Shown here: one piece after another, positions 35,441 to 44,799 of the stretch
Layout of the letters: each line of letters starts with the position of its first letter
Position numbering within the stretch: position 1 is the first letter of the stretch
NCBI RefSeq assembly: GCF_006491595.2
Contig: NZ_VEVQ02000021.1
Coordinates: forward strand, 1 to 63,884
DNA: 63,884 bases
Direction: 5' to 3'
Origin: Flavobacterium jejuense
GTDB taxonomy: Bacteria > Bacteroidota > Bacteroidia > Flavobacteriales > Flavobacteriaceae
Translations under genes and position numbers: made by a program
Notes under the pieces: model-generated
Told to the model about the DNA's origin: nothing
The model's database searches: none
Seen by the model: only the letters and a program-made list of their open reading frames with translations

Positions 35441-37333
35441 ATGCAGTATAGATATTTACTTTTTTTATTTTTATTTCAACTATTTGCTTGTAATCAAAAA
35501 GATAACTCCACTAATAAAATAGATAAAAGAATAGATGCTACAGCTTATATCATTTACGAAAAAACGAAAGAAAATTTAAAAGTTAGAAGAGACTCTTTAG
35601 ATTATTTTACAGAACAATTATTAAAATATGAAAACAGTAAAAATCCAGAAGTAAAGGCGATAGCTAAAATTTTTAAATCAATAGATTATAGAAGAAAAAC
35701 CTATAATGAATTAGCTAAAAAAGAAATTGACGAAGCTATAAACTTAGTGTCAAAAAACAATCCTATTCATGCGTATGCCTTATACCAAAAAGGATTTTTA
35801 TTAAAAGGAGCCAATGAATATGATTTAGCAATTGCAACTCATTTAGAAGCAATCAAACAATATGAACAATTAAAGGATATTGAACAAATTGCCAATTCGT
35901 ATGCTGAAATGGGTGAGATTTATTTGAATAAAGGTGATTTAGAAAAGGCTAAAGAGAATTTGTTAAAAGCCACTAAATTGTTAGAAAATAAAAAGACTAA
36001 TTATGTGTATTTAAAAGCATCACAATCATTAGCAAATGTTTACGGCATGAGTAATGATTTTGAAAGTGCTTTGGCATTAGATAAGGAAGGAATGAAACTT
36101 TCAGATTCCATCCATTCAGAATTTTATAAAGTTACTTTTTTGAGTAACAAAGCCAATTGTTATTTGTACAGTAACCAATTAGATAGTGCCAAATTTTACT
36201 TCGAACAATGTTTAGCCATTGATATTAAATTAGGTAATAAAACACATATTGCTGATTCGTATGCCAATTTAAGTAATTGGGCAATGTTAAAGAACGATTA
36301 CACAACAGCAGAAGCTTATGCAAAAAAGGGGGTAGCTCTTTTTGAAGAGAAAGATTTTGCTGTGAACCTTTACACTTCATATACGTTATTGTCTGATATT
36401 TATGAAAAAAGTAACCAACCTCAAAAAGCACTAGAAGCAAAGAAAGAGTCATTGAAATATTATAAAAAAATGACCAGTGAAAAAAAAGAAAAAGCCACTG
36501 CTGAATATGAAATTATCTATGAAACAGATAAAAAAGAACGACTCTTACTTGAAAAAGAGATTATTGAGAAAAAAAGAAATACAACCATTTTATTGTTGTC
36601 ACTGGGAATACTAGTTTTAGGACTATTTACTTACTTAATCTACAAACAACAACGCTTGAAAAACAAACAAATCATAAAAGAAAACGAACTAAAACAAGCT
36701 TTGATTAGCATCGAAAATCAAAATAATTTGCAAGAGCAACGCTTGGCTATTTCTAAAGATTTACATGATAACATTGGTTCCCAATTAACTTTTATCATTT
36801 CCTCTTTAGATAATTTGAAATATTTTGAGTTTACCAAAGACAAGTTGTACACAAAATTCGATTCCATTGGAACTTTTACCCGTTCTACTATTACCGATTT
36901 GCGTGATACGATTTGGGCAATGAATAAAGAAGCTATTACTTTTGAAGATTTAAAAACAAGAACGACTAACTTTATTGAAGCAGCAAAAACATCTTTATTA
37001 GGCATTTCTTTTGAATTTAATTATCCTGAGAGTTCAGATTGTATTTCTCTAAATTCTTTACAAGGAATTGATGTTTATCGAATCATTCAGGAAGCAGTTA
37101 ATAATGCTATTAAACATGCTCAAGCCACTAAAATTGTGGTCAATTTTGAAGTGATAGGAGAAATCATAGAAATTGCAATTATTGATAATGGAACTGGATT
37201 CGATGCAACCATTACCGAATCTGGAAATGGATTATCAAGTATGCAAAAGAGAGCTGCTGAAATCGATGCTACTTTTTCAATTGAATCATTAGAACCTGGA
37301 ACAAAAGTAAGTTTGAAGTTTAATTTAGAATAA
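35441..37333 (+). CDS. TPR-containing sensor histidine kinase
   Basis: 630 aa. The lipoprotein-like N-terminus (..FQLFACNQKD) is followed by about six TPR units (~60-350, outside the cytoplasm), one transmembrane helix at ~382-401 and a coiled linker. A HisKA_3 box with H442 (SKDLHDNIGSQL) precedes a HATPase_c domain (EAVNNAIKHA, DNGTGFD, GNGLSSM). Kinases of this class pair with LuxR/NarL regulators; the one at 44076 is the likely partner, 7 kb downstream. Periplasmic TPRs suggest it senses a protein or envelope state. It does not itself carry the GGCAATTGCC site. Confidence 0.92.
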   Translation: MQYRYLLFLFLFQLFACNQKDNSTNKIDKRIDATAYIIYEKTKENLKVRRDSLDYFTEQLLKYENSKNPEVKAIAKIFKSIDYRRKTYNELAKKEIDEAINLVSKNNPIHAYALYQKGFLLKGANEYDLAIATHLEAIKQYEQLKDIEQIANSYAEMGEIYLNKGDLEKAKENLLKATKLLENKKTNYVYLKASQSLANVYGMSNDFESALALDKEGMKLSDSIHSEFYKVTFLSNKANCYLYSNQLDSAKFYFEQCLAIDIKLGNKTHIADSYANLSNWAMLKNDYTTAEAYAKKGVALFEEKDFAVNLYTSYTLLSDIYEKSNQPQKALEAKKESLKYYKKMTSEKKEKATAEYEIIYETDKKERLLLEKEIIEKKRNTTILLLSLGILVLGLFTYLIYKQQRLKNKQIIKENELKQALISIENQNNLQEQRLAISKDLHDNIGSQLTFIISSLDNLKYFEFTKDKLYTKFDSIGTFTRSTITDLRDTIWAMNKEAITFEDLKTRTTNFIEAAKTSLLGISFEFNYPESSDCISLNSLQGIDVYRIIQEAVNNAIKHAQATKIVVNFEVIGEIIEIAIIDNGTGFDATITESGNGLSSMQKRAAEIDATFSIESLEPGTKVSLKFNLE

Positions 37334-37361
37334 TTTTAAAAATTCAAGTAGTAAAATATAA

Positions 37362-37405
37362 GGCAATTGACGTATTTATTTTTTAAATAAACGGAGCTAG
37401 GTTTG
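37362..37405 (+). promoter_or_regulatory. GGCAATTGAC operator and -10 box, site 2
   Basis: GGCAATTGAC (one base off the palindrome, 37362-37371) is followed by TAGGTTTG at 37398-37405, a full TAnnTTTG match, again with the 31.5-bp offset. The position of the box shows that the gene starts at 37424, not at the in-frame TTG at 37403. Confidence 0.6.
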
Positions 37406-37423
37406 TTTAATAAATTTAATGTC

Positions 37424-39247
37424 ATGAAATACTTTACTTTTTTACTTTTCGTAACCATTTTACCTTTTAGTTTGTTAGCGCAAAATAAGTTTAGAAGTTT
37501 TCCATTAGAGGAACCGATTTTTTATAAATATTACCAACCCTATACAGCTCCCGTTTATCAGCTCATACATAAATATGATGAGTTATCGTCTAAGTATGCA
37601 AAATCAATTTTAGCAGATGGAAATTCCTATTTACAAATAAAAAATAATAAAAATTATGCTAAAATTGAATTCGAAATAAATGGAATAAAATTATATTGCT
37701 CTGGGAAAGTCAAATTTAAAAATAATCGCAACTATTTTAAAATAGAACCCAGCTCAGATTTGTTTTATCTATCTAATAATCAAATTTTTTGTGGCCTAAA
37801 AGATATTGAAGAATTTAAATTAAAAAATTTTCCTACGATATACAATGAAGATGGAAGTTATTTATTTCATAAAGAACTAAATGAAGATCAAATAACGCAA
37901 AAAGTAATCTCTCAAAAAAGCAATACCAACTATAACTTTATAATCAATACGTATAAAGATGACAAAGCACCAGACGTATATAACGAAAAATATGGCTATT
38001 TATATACCAATTCATTTTATGGGAAAGATCCTTTTGATCATTTTATAATTGCTCCTCAAAGTAAAGAAATTTCGACTATTTTACTTGAAAATGGAGATAG
38101 ATATTCAGGATTTGCAACTATAGGCACTTACGATTCTCAAAAATTCGGCAGTTTTACAGGATATTTATTTCCAATGCAAAAATCAGCAGGTAATGCCTCT
38201 GTACTTTTTAGAGAATTTGAAGGAAAGTACGAATGGGTTTTGGTAGTCGACAATCAGATAGAGATGAGTGTACCTGCAAAGGCAGAAGAACAACCTCAAT
38301 TTGATGTTCTTATGAATAATTTGGAAAACACTATAGGTTTCATCAAAAATCCTAAAGTCCAATTTTATGCCGATATAGTGACAACATGCAGAACTAATTT
38401 TGGTGTCTATAGAAACAAGAATATAAACACGTTGAATGGTTACGGAGTTAATTTTATTTCGAAAGATTCCATCCGTTTAGGTGACTCTCATTTTATAGAA
38501 CTTGGTTTTTTTAAAAATGGAAAATTAGAGGGTTTGGGTTACAGATGTGAAATGAAAACGTTTTATAACAAACCTATTACTGAAAATCAATATTTTGACA
38601 ACAACTCTTCATCTATTTCAGAAAAAGTTGTTGCACAAGCCGGAATTTTTAAAGGAGGAAAATTGATTAAAGGAAGAGATATTAACATAGAAAATGACAA
38701 TCAACCTACATTAAATTTTTGGTCTAAAAATAAAATAGAAGGTGTCGATTGGATTAAAAGAGAGAATTTTGTTTTATATAAAGAAAATATTATTGGTAAA
38801 ATTGATTTAAATCAAATAAAAGGTACAGATGAAGTTCATGTTGAAAGGTTAGGTTATAATTATTTAATTAAAAGGATAGATTTAAATAGAAAAGCCATAG
38901 TTATTGAAAATGATGGAAAAGAAGTATATCTCAACAAAGATTCTGGACCAGTGTATTTAACCTATATAAACAAAGGATATGTGACTATTGGTTGTCCACC
39001 AACAAAATATGTAAAAACCTATAAAAAGATTGACGAAGTTAGAGAAGTTCCAGGGTATAAGTATGATACACGAGTTGTAAAAGGGGAATACATCACGACT
39101 TATTATACAACCAAAACAAAACAAACGTATACTCATGAAAAAACAGTATTTGATGATTATAAAACCATTCCTTGTCCTATTTGCAATGGTACTGGAAATA
39201 AAAAAGTGGATAACAGTGTGAGAGTCTTCCGAGAAATAGTTTTTTAA
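37424..39247 (+). CDS. Exported MORN-like protein with zinc-ribbon tail
   Basis: 607 aa from ATG 37424, signal peptide 1-20 (..SLLAQ). The middle has MORN-like units (LENGDRYSGFATIGTYDS, NTLNGYGVNFI, FFKNGKLEGLGYRCEM). A C-terminal stretch with repeated Tyr/Thr (..TYYTTKTKQTYTHEKT) is followed by CPICNGTGNKK, half of a DnaJ-type zinc finger. MORN repeats often bind lipids or act as spacers. No overall family is recognised. The regulatory site and neighbours place it in the same regulon as the CHAT operon. Confidence 0.75.
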   Translation: MKYFTFLLFVTILPFSLLAQNKFRSFPLEEPIFYKYYQPYTAPVYQLIHKYDELSSKYAKSILADGNSYLQIKNNKNYAKIEFEINGIKLYCSGKVKFKNNRNYFKIEPSSDLFYLSNNQIFCGLKDIEEFKLKNFPTIYNEDGSYLFHKELNEDQITQKVISQKSNTNYNFIINTYKDDKAPDVYNEKYGYLYTNSFYGKDPFDHFIIAPQSKEISTILLENGDRYSGFATIGTYDSQKFGSFTGYLFPMQKSAGNASVLFREFEGKYEWVLVVDNQIEMSVPAKAEEQPQFDVLMNNLENTIGFIKNPKVQFYADIVTTCRTNFGVYRNKNINTLNGYGVNFISKDSIRLGDSHFIELGFFKNGKLEGLGYRCEMKTFYNKPITENQYFDNNSSSISEKVVAQAGIFKGGKLIKGRDINIENDNQPTLNFWSKNKIEGVDWIKRENFVLYKENIIGKIDLNQIKGTDEVHVERLGYNYLIKRIDLNRKAIVIENDGKEVYLNKDSGPVYLTYINKGYVTIGCPPTKYVKTYKKIDEVREVPGYKYDTRVVKGEYITTYYTTKTKQTYTHEKTVFDDYKTIPCPICNGTGNKKVDNSVRVFREIVF

Positions 39248-39364
39248 ACTCTAGTAAAGCCTAACTAAAAAAAAGAATCACTATTATTCAATAAAGTAAA
39301 ATAATAAATTTAGATACTTACCTACTGCAAAAAAAATCTATCTAAAAGCTCAATTGTAATATAA

Positions 39365-39408
39365 GGCAATTGCCCCATTTCAAAACTCCTTTTGCAAAAG
39401 TAATTTTA
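39365..39408 (+). promoter_or_regulatory. GGCAATTGCC operator and -10 box, site 3
   Basis: The palindrome at 39365-39374 (ATAAGGCAATTGCCCCAT) is followed by TAATTTTA at 39401-39408, one mismatch from TAnnTTTG, with the same 31.5-bp offset. It drives the operon from 39436 that includes the CHAT protease and the response regulator. Confidence 0.6.
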
Positions 39409-39435
39409 CTAGTATAAATATTAAAATTATAAGTC

Positions 39436-40179
39436 ATGAAAAAAGCCCTACTTTTTATTAGTTTACTAATTACTTCTTTAAGTTTCTCACAAATTGATTA
39501 CGGAAAACAAGTCAAGAAAAAAGACGTAGATAAAGGATTAATTTCTTTTGTAAACACTACTGATGATAAAGGAAATGTAAGCATTGGTTTTAGAATGGAC
39601 GATTTGCCAGTTGGTCCACAATTGAATATAGACGCAGCTGGGATAAGAACTTATTCTAATTACAATAAAGATCATGACATGGATGGAACCACAATTATTA
39701 TGAATAGTAATACGGGTGAAATTACTCTATATACTTACAGAAATAATATCATGGATGGACCTGCTTTTAAAATGGCAAATGGCAAAGTGGCTTGGACCAA
39801 ACAATTTAAAAAAGGAATTGAAGACCCAAACGGATATACGGTTAATCACGATTTTGATTATTATACAAAAAGACCAGAATCAGTCTTAGAAGGTTTTGGA
39901 ATAGATCAATATAAGGGTTCTATAGCTTTAGGATATTTTGCATACAATAGAAAGGCTTTTCCTATTATTCAAGTTTGGGATGCAGGTGGTTCTTATTACG
40001 GACAATGCATTCAAGGAGAACGAAAAGAATTTGGTGTTTATTTTTTTCCTAACAAAAGTATTTATGTAGGTGCTTGGCATAAAAATAATCAAGAAGGTTT
40101 AGGCTTTAAATTAGATGCAAATGGAACTGTTACCGAAAAAGGATATTATGATAATGCAGAACTAAAAATGAGTCTTTAA
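39436..40179 (+). CDS. Exported MORN-like protein
   Basis: 247 aa with signal peptide 1-18 (..LSFSQ). C-terminal MORN-like motifs are visible (YYGQCIQGERKEFGVYFF, YVGAWHKNNQEGLGFKL), similar in style to the 607-aa protein upstream. First gene of an apparent operon, 11 bp before the TPR-CHAT gene. Possibly a partner or substrate of that protease; this is inference from position. Confidence 0.75.
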   Translation: MKKALLFISLLITSLSFSQIDYGKQVKKKDVDKGLISFVNTTDDKGNVSIGFRMDDLPVGPQLNIDAAGIRTYSNYNKDHDMDGTTIIMNSNTGEITLYTYRNNIMDGPAFKMANGKVAWTKQFKKGIEDPNGYTVNHDFDYYTKRPESVLEGFGIDQYKGSIALGYFAYNRKAFPIIQVWDAGGSYYGQCIQGERKEFGVYFFPNKSIYVGAWHKNNQEGLGFKLDANGTVTEKGYYDNAELKMSL

Positions 40180-40190
40180 AAAATAGTGTT

Positions 40191-43043
40191 ATGAAGAATT
40201 GGATAAAATTTGCAGTGATTTTACTTTTAGTTAGTGTTTCAAATGCTTGGTCACAAAAAACCTTTGACGATTATTATAACAACTATATAGACGGTTATAA
40301 AACGAATGATTTAGTGAAAATGAAAGCAGGAAGTGAAGGTTTGATAACCTATTTTTCAGATGAGTTTGCTGGCTTTTATCTCAATTCGTATTACCAAATT
40401 CTCAAAGGTGATTTAAACCAAGCTCAAGCCAGTACTACTCAGGCTATGAATATTCAACCTTTAATGCAATATCCTTATTATACACAAGCTTATATTGATT
40501 GTCTCAAAGGAAATACGGCTAATGCATTGAAAAATTTAGAATGGGCCATGCAATTAAGTACTTTTCAAGAGGCAAAAGATATAGTGGAAGATATTGAAAA
40601 GATTGAGTCTTTCACAAAAAAAGATTTATCCGTTTTAAAAAAACAATGGCTTGCTTACTATCAAGCTAAAACAGTTGATGTTAATAAAGCTTTAAACCTT
40701 GATAATTGTGTGTATGGGATATTAACTTCAGGAACAGAATGTGAAAACTTAGATACTCAATTTGCTCAGTTTTCAAGCATGAAAAATGCCAATCCTTTGT
40801 TTCAAAAAATGTTGCCATTACTAAAAGCTGTTACTTATTATTATGGTGGTAATGCCAATGAAAGTATTAAGCAATTTGAAAATTTTATAGAAATTAGTAA
40901 AAACGATCCTGCTTTGTATAGCAAAAGAAGTTATGCTTTGTACTTTTTATCTGTTATAAAGAATAATTCTTACAATAGTAGAGGAGCATTGGTAACCATA
41001 AATGAAGCACTAGCCGAATATGCCAAATTGCCTTATGCTTCATTAGCTTTGGCAAACATGCAAATGCATAAAATTTTAGTACTAAAAATGCTAGGAGATA
41101 AAAATGACGAAAAATTGCAAACGGCTTTTCAGTTGGAACAAACCGCAAAAAATATCGATAACGATTATTTTAGAGTAAAAGCCTATAGTTCTCTTGGTGT
41201 ATATTATTTCACGGAAGGACAGCAATCAGAAATGGCAAAAGGGACTGAATATATAACCAGAGCTTACAATTTAGCTAAAACAGTTAACGATGAAAATCTT
41301 ACCAATGAAGTAAATGAGAATTATGCCATGGTAAAAGTGAAGCAAGGTTTATACACAGATGCATCAAAAATCAATGAAGAATTGGCTCAAAATTATTTAA
41401 AAGATAAAAAATATATAGATGCACAAAATCTTTACAATAATATGGCTTTTATTCTTTACATCAGAAAAGACTACAGAAATGCCATTATTGAATTTGAAAA
41501 AAGTATCGCTTTGGCGGAAAATATTAAAAAAGAGTTGAATGCCAAACAGAAATTAGAGTACATGAATAATGTTTCAGGAGCCTATACGGGTTTGATTCTA
41601 TGTTATAAAGAAACCAATCAAACGGATAAATTATTTGATTTACAAGAACGAACAAGAAGTGGCTATTTAAAAGAGTTGTTAAAAAATAATTCGGTTGTTG
41701 CCAATGTGAAAGACGCACAAAACATGCTTAAAGACGATGAGTTATTATTGACTTATAGTATTGGAAAACCAGGGGAAATTATCATAACTGCCATTACAAA
41801 AAACAAAGCTGAAATCAGATATAATTATCCAATTGATAACTTAATTACTATCAAAAAGACCTATACCGATAGAATAAAAAAAGTGCCTTCTGATTTGAAT
41901 CCTTATATGCAAGATTATAATGTTGATTATGAAAATGGTAAATTGATTCGATATGCTAATAAGGAATCCAATTTTAAAAAAGAAGATTTGCTTACTTTAG
42001 TGCAATGGACAAGAGATGTTTTGGAAAACTCAACTAAGCCAGAATATCAAAAACCACAAGCCGATTTTCTTCATTTTTGGTACAACTTAGTTTTACTTCC
42101 AGTTCAAGATTTGACGGCACAATACAAAAATGTCATCATAAGTGCTTCGTCTGAATTAAATTATTTGCCTTTTGAAGCCTTTATAAATCCAAAAAACCAA
42201 TACTTTGTAAGTACGAATAATGTACGTTATATTCCAAATGTAACCGTTTGGAAAATGGTTGCAAATAGAAATTATAGTGAGGATAGAAAATCAGTTATAG
42301 CTTATGGAGGAGCACAATATCAACCTTCAGGAAATGTAAAAGCAACTGTTAGAACCATAGACGATTTTTACCAAATTTCAGATGCTGTGTCCAAAAAACT
42401 AAGTCAAGGCATTTATAACTTCAAACCAGAATTAGAAGCCATTGGTTTTGGTGGGGCCAAATATTTAGAAGGCACTTTGAAAGAAGTACAATATATTGGC
42501 ACACTTTCAAATGATGCCAAAGTGATTACTGGTCAAAATATGACAGAAAGTAACTTCAAAAAAGCCAATCTTTCTGGGGAATTAAAACAATATAAAAACC
42601 TTATCATATCCACTCACGGTTTTACAGGAGATGTAATTCCAGAGTTTAGTGGTGTTATGTTTTCACAACCAAATGGAGGTGATGGCAAAGAAGATACTTT
42701 TTTATTGGCTCCAGAAATAGCAAAATTAAATCTAAATGCCAACTTAACTATTTTAAGTGCTTGCAGTACTGGTGTTGGTAAATTATATGGTGGAGAAGGT
42801 ATCAATGGATTAAATACTTCTTTCTTAGTTGCAGGTTCAAATAGTACTATGTTATCCCTTTGGTCAGTGGATGATGCTAGCACAGCTTTAACTATGCAAT
42901 TGTTATTCAAAAATATCATTCAAAATAATGCAAAAGCAAACGTAGTTTTGAATGATATTAAAAGAGCTTTTATAAATGGAGATTTTGGGGAGAATGTAAA
43001 ATCACCTAAATTCTGGGCTCCTTTTTTATACAACGGAAGATAG
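40191..43043 (+). CDS. Secreted TPR-CHAT (caspase-like) protease
   Basis: 950 aa. Signal peptide 1-21 (..SNAWSQ), then a ~600-residue helical TPR array, then a C-terminal CHAT domain (~640-950). The catalytic dyad is visible: H809 in IISTHGFTGD and C858 in LSACSTGVGKLYGGEG, with the late conserved WSVDDAST. CHAT proteases are caspase/separase relatives, best known in the cytoplasm (for example the TPR-CHAT of type III-E CRISPR), but this one carries an export signal. It sits in an operon with MORN-like and membrane proteins and a response regulator, suggesting regulated proteolysis in the periplasm or at the surface. Confidence 0.88.
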   Translation: MKNWIKFAVILLLVSVSNAWSQKTFDDYYNNYIDGYKTNDLVKMKAGSEGLITYFSDEFAGFYLNSYYQILKGDLNQAQASTTQAMNIQPLMQYPYYTQAYIDCLKGNTANALKNLEWAMQLSTFQEAKDIVEDIEKIESFTKKDLSVLKKQWLAYYQAKTVDVNKALNLDNCVYGILTSGTECENLDTQFAQFSSMKNANPLFQKMLPLLKAVTYYYGGNANESIKQFENFIEISKNDPALYSKRSYALYFLSVIKNNSYNSRGALVTINEALAEYAKLPYASLALANMQMHKILVLKMLGDKNDEKLQTAFQLEQTAKNIDNDYFRVKAYSSLGVYYFTEGQQSEMAKGTEYITRAYNLAKTVNDENLTNEVNENYAMVKVKQGLYTDASKINEELAQNYLKDKKYIDAQNLYNNMAFILYIRKDYRNAIIEFEKSIALAENIKKELNAKQKLEYMNNVSGAYTGLILCYKETNQTDKLFDLQERTRSGYLKELLKNNSVVANVKDAQNMLKDDELLLTYSIGKPGEIIITAITKNKAEIRYNYPIDNLITIKKTYTDRIKKVPSDLNPYMQDYNVDYENGKLIRYANKESNFKKEDLLTLVQWTRDVLENSTKPEYQKPQADFLHFWYNLVLLPVQDLTAQYKNVIISASSELNYLPFEAFINPKNQYFVSTNNVRYIPNVTVWKMVANRNYSEDRKSVIAYGGAQYQPSGNVKATVRTIDDFYQISDAVSKKLSQGIYNFKPELEAIGFGGAKYLEGTLKEVQYIGTLSNDAKVITGQNMTESNFKKANLSGELKQYKNLIISTHGFTGDVIPEFSGVMFSQPNGGDGKEDTFLLAPEIAKLNLNANLTILSACSTGVGKLYGGEGINGLNTSFLVAGSNSTMLSLWSVDDASTALTMQLLFKNIIQNNAKANVVLNDIKRAFINGDFGENVKSPKFWAPFLYNGR

Positions 43044-43054
43044 AAACGGTAATT

Positions 43055-43789
43055 ATGAAATATGATTTTTTTAAAAATAAGCTTCAAAATAATCCTTCAA
43101 TAATAGCTAATGCTCTATTTTTAATAGCACTTGTGCTAATTGGTAAAGTAGATCCTATGGCAATTGTTTTTGCTTATGTTTTTGAAACTATTATAATTGG
43201 ATTAGTTCATGTAGTGAAATTATTTTACATCATCAGGAATAATAAACCAGGGAAAAGAGAATCTAAAGTAGGTAACTTTCTTTTAATTCCTTTCTTCATT
43301 ATTCATTATGGTATTTTTGTAGCCATTCAGAGTATTTTTTTATACACTGCTTTTGCTATTAATGATGATCGTTTTTCAACTTCGTTAAGTTTTTCTAATT
43401 TCGTTGAAATATTTCACTTAGAAGGCTTTAAGTTGGTCGCTTTGTCTATACTTGCAACACATGTAGCTTCGTTATACTTTTCTTTTTTAAAGACAAAAAA
43501 GTATGAGAATCAAAATCTAGGAGCGTACATGATTAAACCCTATTTGCGTATTTTTATGCAACAATTTCTGGCAATTATTCCATTCTTGTTTTTGTTTTTT
43601 ACAAATGCTGTTGGTTTAACTGCAGCAATTCTATTAATAATTATGCGAACAATATTAGATTATTATTTAACTACAATTGCTAAGGATTCAAAAAAAATTA
43701 AGGCACTTGCCATACGAATAATGGATCAAAATAAACCTGAAGAATTACCTAAAATTGAAGCTACTTTAAAAGTTTTTTTTGAAGAATAA
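43055..43789 (+). CDS. DUF6498-like multi-pass membrane protein
   Basis: 244 aa with about six hydrophobic helices (for example ANALFLIALVLIGKVDPMAIVFAYVFETIIIG, FLLIPFFIIHYGIFVAIQSIFL). The D-P..EtiiiG..h..k pattern fits DUF6498. It begins 12 bp after the CHAT gene, so it is the same operon. Its role is unknown; it could anchor or tune the exported protease. Confidence 0.75.
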   Translation: MKYDFFKNKLQNNPSIIANALFLIALVLIGKVDPMAIVFAYVFETIIIGLVHVVKLFYIIRNNKPGKRESKVGNFLLIPFFIIHYGIFVAIQSIFLYTAFAINDDRFSTSLSFSNFVEIFHLEGFKLVALSILATHVASLYFSFLKTKKYENQNLGAYMIKPYLRIFMQQFLAIIPFLFLFFTNAVGLTAAILLIIMRTILDYYLTTIAKDSKKIKALAIRIMDQNKPEELPKIEATLKVFFEE

Positions 43790-43813
43790 AAAGCAAAATT
43801 AAATTAAACAATT

Positions 43814-44071
43814 ATGAATAGTATTTTAATTTTTCTACTTTTAATAAGTCTTTCGATTATTGTTTGGCATATCACTATAATAAAAAAAGAAAAGCAAATA
43901 CATCTCGTTTTAATGTTTGATTTAGAAAAAGAGATTGCGTTTCAAAAAAATAAAAATGCACTAATTAAAAGCACATCTGATAATAATGTTTATGAAAGTA
44001 TTCATTTTAAAGTAGACATTCTAAAACAGCAAGCAACTTTACTAACTGAAATTTCTCAAATAAAAGAATAA
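43814..44071 (+). CDS. Small single-TM protein
   Basis: 85 aa. One transmembrane helix (residues ~3-21) is followed by a charged, coiled-coil-like cytoplasmic tail (EKEIAFQKNKNALIKS...DILKQQATLLTEISQI). No family is recognised. It lies 24 bp after the DUF6498 gene and 4 bp before the response regulator, so it might be an accessory of the signalling pathway. Confidence 0.6.
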   Translation: MNSILIFLLLISLSIIVWHITIIKKEKQIHLVLMFDLEKEIAFQKNKNALIKSTSDNNVYESIHFKVDILKQQATLLTEISQIKE

Positions 44072-44075
44072 AATA

Positions 44076-44717
44076 ATGAGAATAGCAATTGTAGATGATA
44101 ACAGTTTTCTAATTTCTTCCATTAAAGAGAAATTGTCTTTTTTTGAAGAAATCCAAATTAAGTTTACAGCATCTAATGGCTCAGAATTAATGGAAAAATT
44201 AGGTAAAAATAGCCACTTAGATGCTATTTTAATGGATATTGAAATGCCTATTATGAATGGTATAGAAGCGACTTTAGTTGTCAAACAAAAATACCCTCAA
44301 ATTAAAATTATTATGCTTACCGTTTTTGATAATGATGAAAATATTTTCAATGCTATTAAAGCTGGAGCGGATGGTTATTTGTTAAAAGATGTCAATCCAC
44401 ATGCTTTATTTAATGGGATAGTAGAAACTTTAAATGGAGGTGCGGCAATGAATCCTTCTATAGCTTTGAAGACTTTAAAATTATTGCGAAATCCTATTAG
44501 TTTTGAAGATGCAACTAAAGAAGAGATTAATTTAACAGTTAGAGAAATTGATGTTTTAGAACAGTTAGCACAAGGCTTAAGTTATACAGTAATAGCTGAA
44601 AATTTATTTTTATCTCCTTCTACTGTAAGAAAACACATTGAGAATATTTATTCAAAATTACAAGTACACTCAAAATTGGAAGCGGTTCAAAAAGCCAAGC
44701 GCAACAACCTCATTTAA
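44076..44717 (+). CDS. LuxR/NarL-family response regulator
   Basis: 213 aa. Receiver domain 1-120 with D7/D8, phospho-acceptor D54 (ILMDIEMPIMNG), T82 and K104. GerE helix-turn-helix ~148-210 (LTVREIDVLEQLAQGLSYTVIAENLFLS..TVRKHIENIYSKL). Last gene of the operon started by site 3, so if it binds GGCAATTGCC it activates its own synthesis. The likely phosphodonor is the TPR kinase at 35441. Class-II activator position of the palindromes fits this family of regulators. Confidence 0.93.
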   Translation: MRIAIVDDNSFLISSIKEKLSFFEEIQIKFTASNGSELMEKLGKNSHLDAILMDIEMPIMNGIEATLVVKQKYPQIKIIMLTVFDNDENIFNAIKAGADGYLLKDVNPHALFNGIVETLNGGAAMNPSIALKTLKLLRNPISFEDATKEEINLTVREIDVLEQLAQGLSYTVIAENLFLSPSTVRKHIENIYSKLQVHSKLEAVQKAKRNNLI

Positions 44718-44738
44718 CAAATGAATGATATAGAATAA

Positions 44739-44782
44739 GGCAATTGCCTTATTTTTTTTGAGTAGGATTTTTTTCAATTTTG
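44739..44782 (+). promoter_or_regulatory. GGCAATTGCC operator and -10 box, site 4
   Basis: AATAAGGCAATTGCCTTATT, the longest palindrome of the four (core 44739-44748), is followed by CAATTTTG at 44775-44782, offset 31.5 bp again. The box fixes the start of the next gene downstream of 44758. Confidence 0.65.
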
Positions 44783-44799
44783 TTTTTAAAATGAATCCT

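Noticed and set aside
37403..37423. Upstream in-frame start (TTG) for the 607-aa MORN-like protein
   Set aside because: It overlaps the TAGGTTTG promoter box and would not be in the transcript. The ATG at 37424 starts a proper signal peptide.
40191..43043. Possible link of the TPR-CHAT protein to a type III-E CRISPR (Craspase) system
   Set aside because: It has a signal peptide and no gRAMP/Cas7-11 or type III genes are present. The only CRISPR locus here is type VI-B, 11 kb away.
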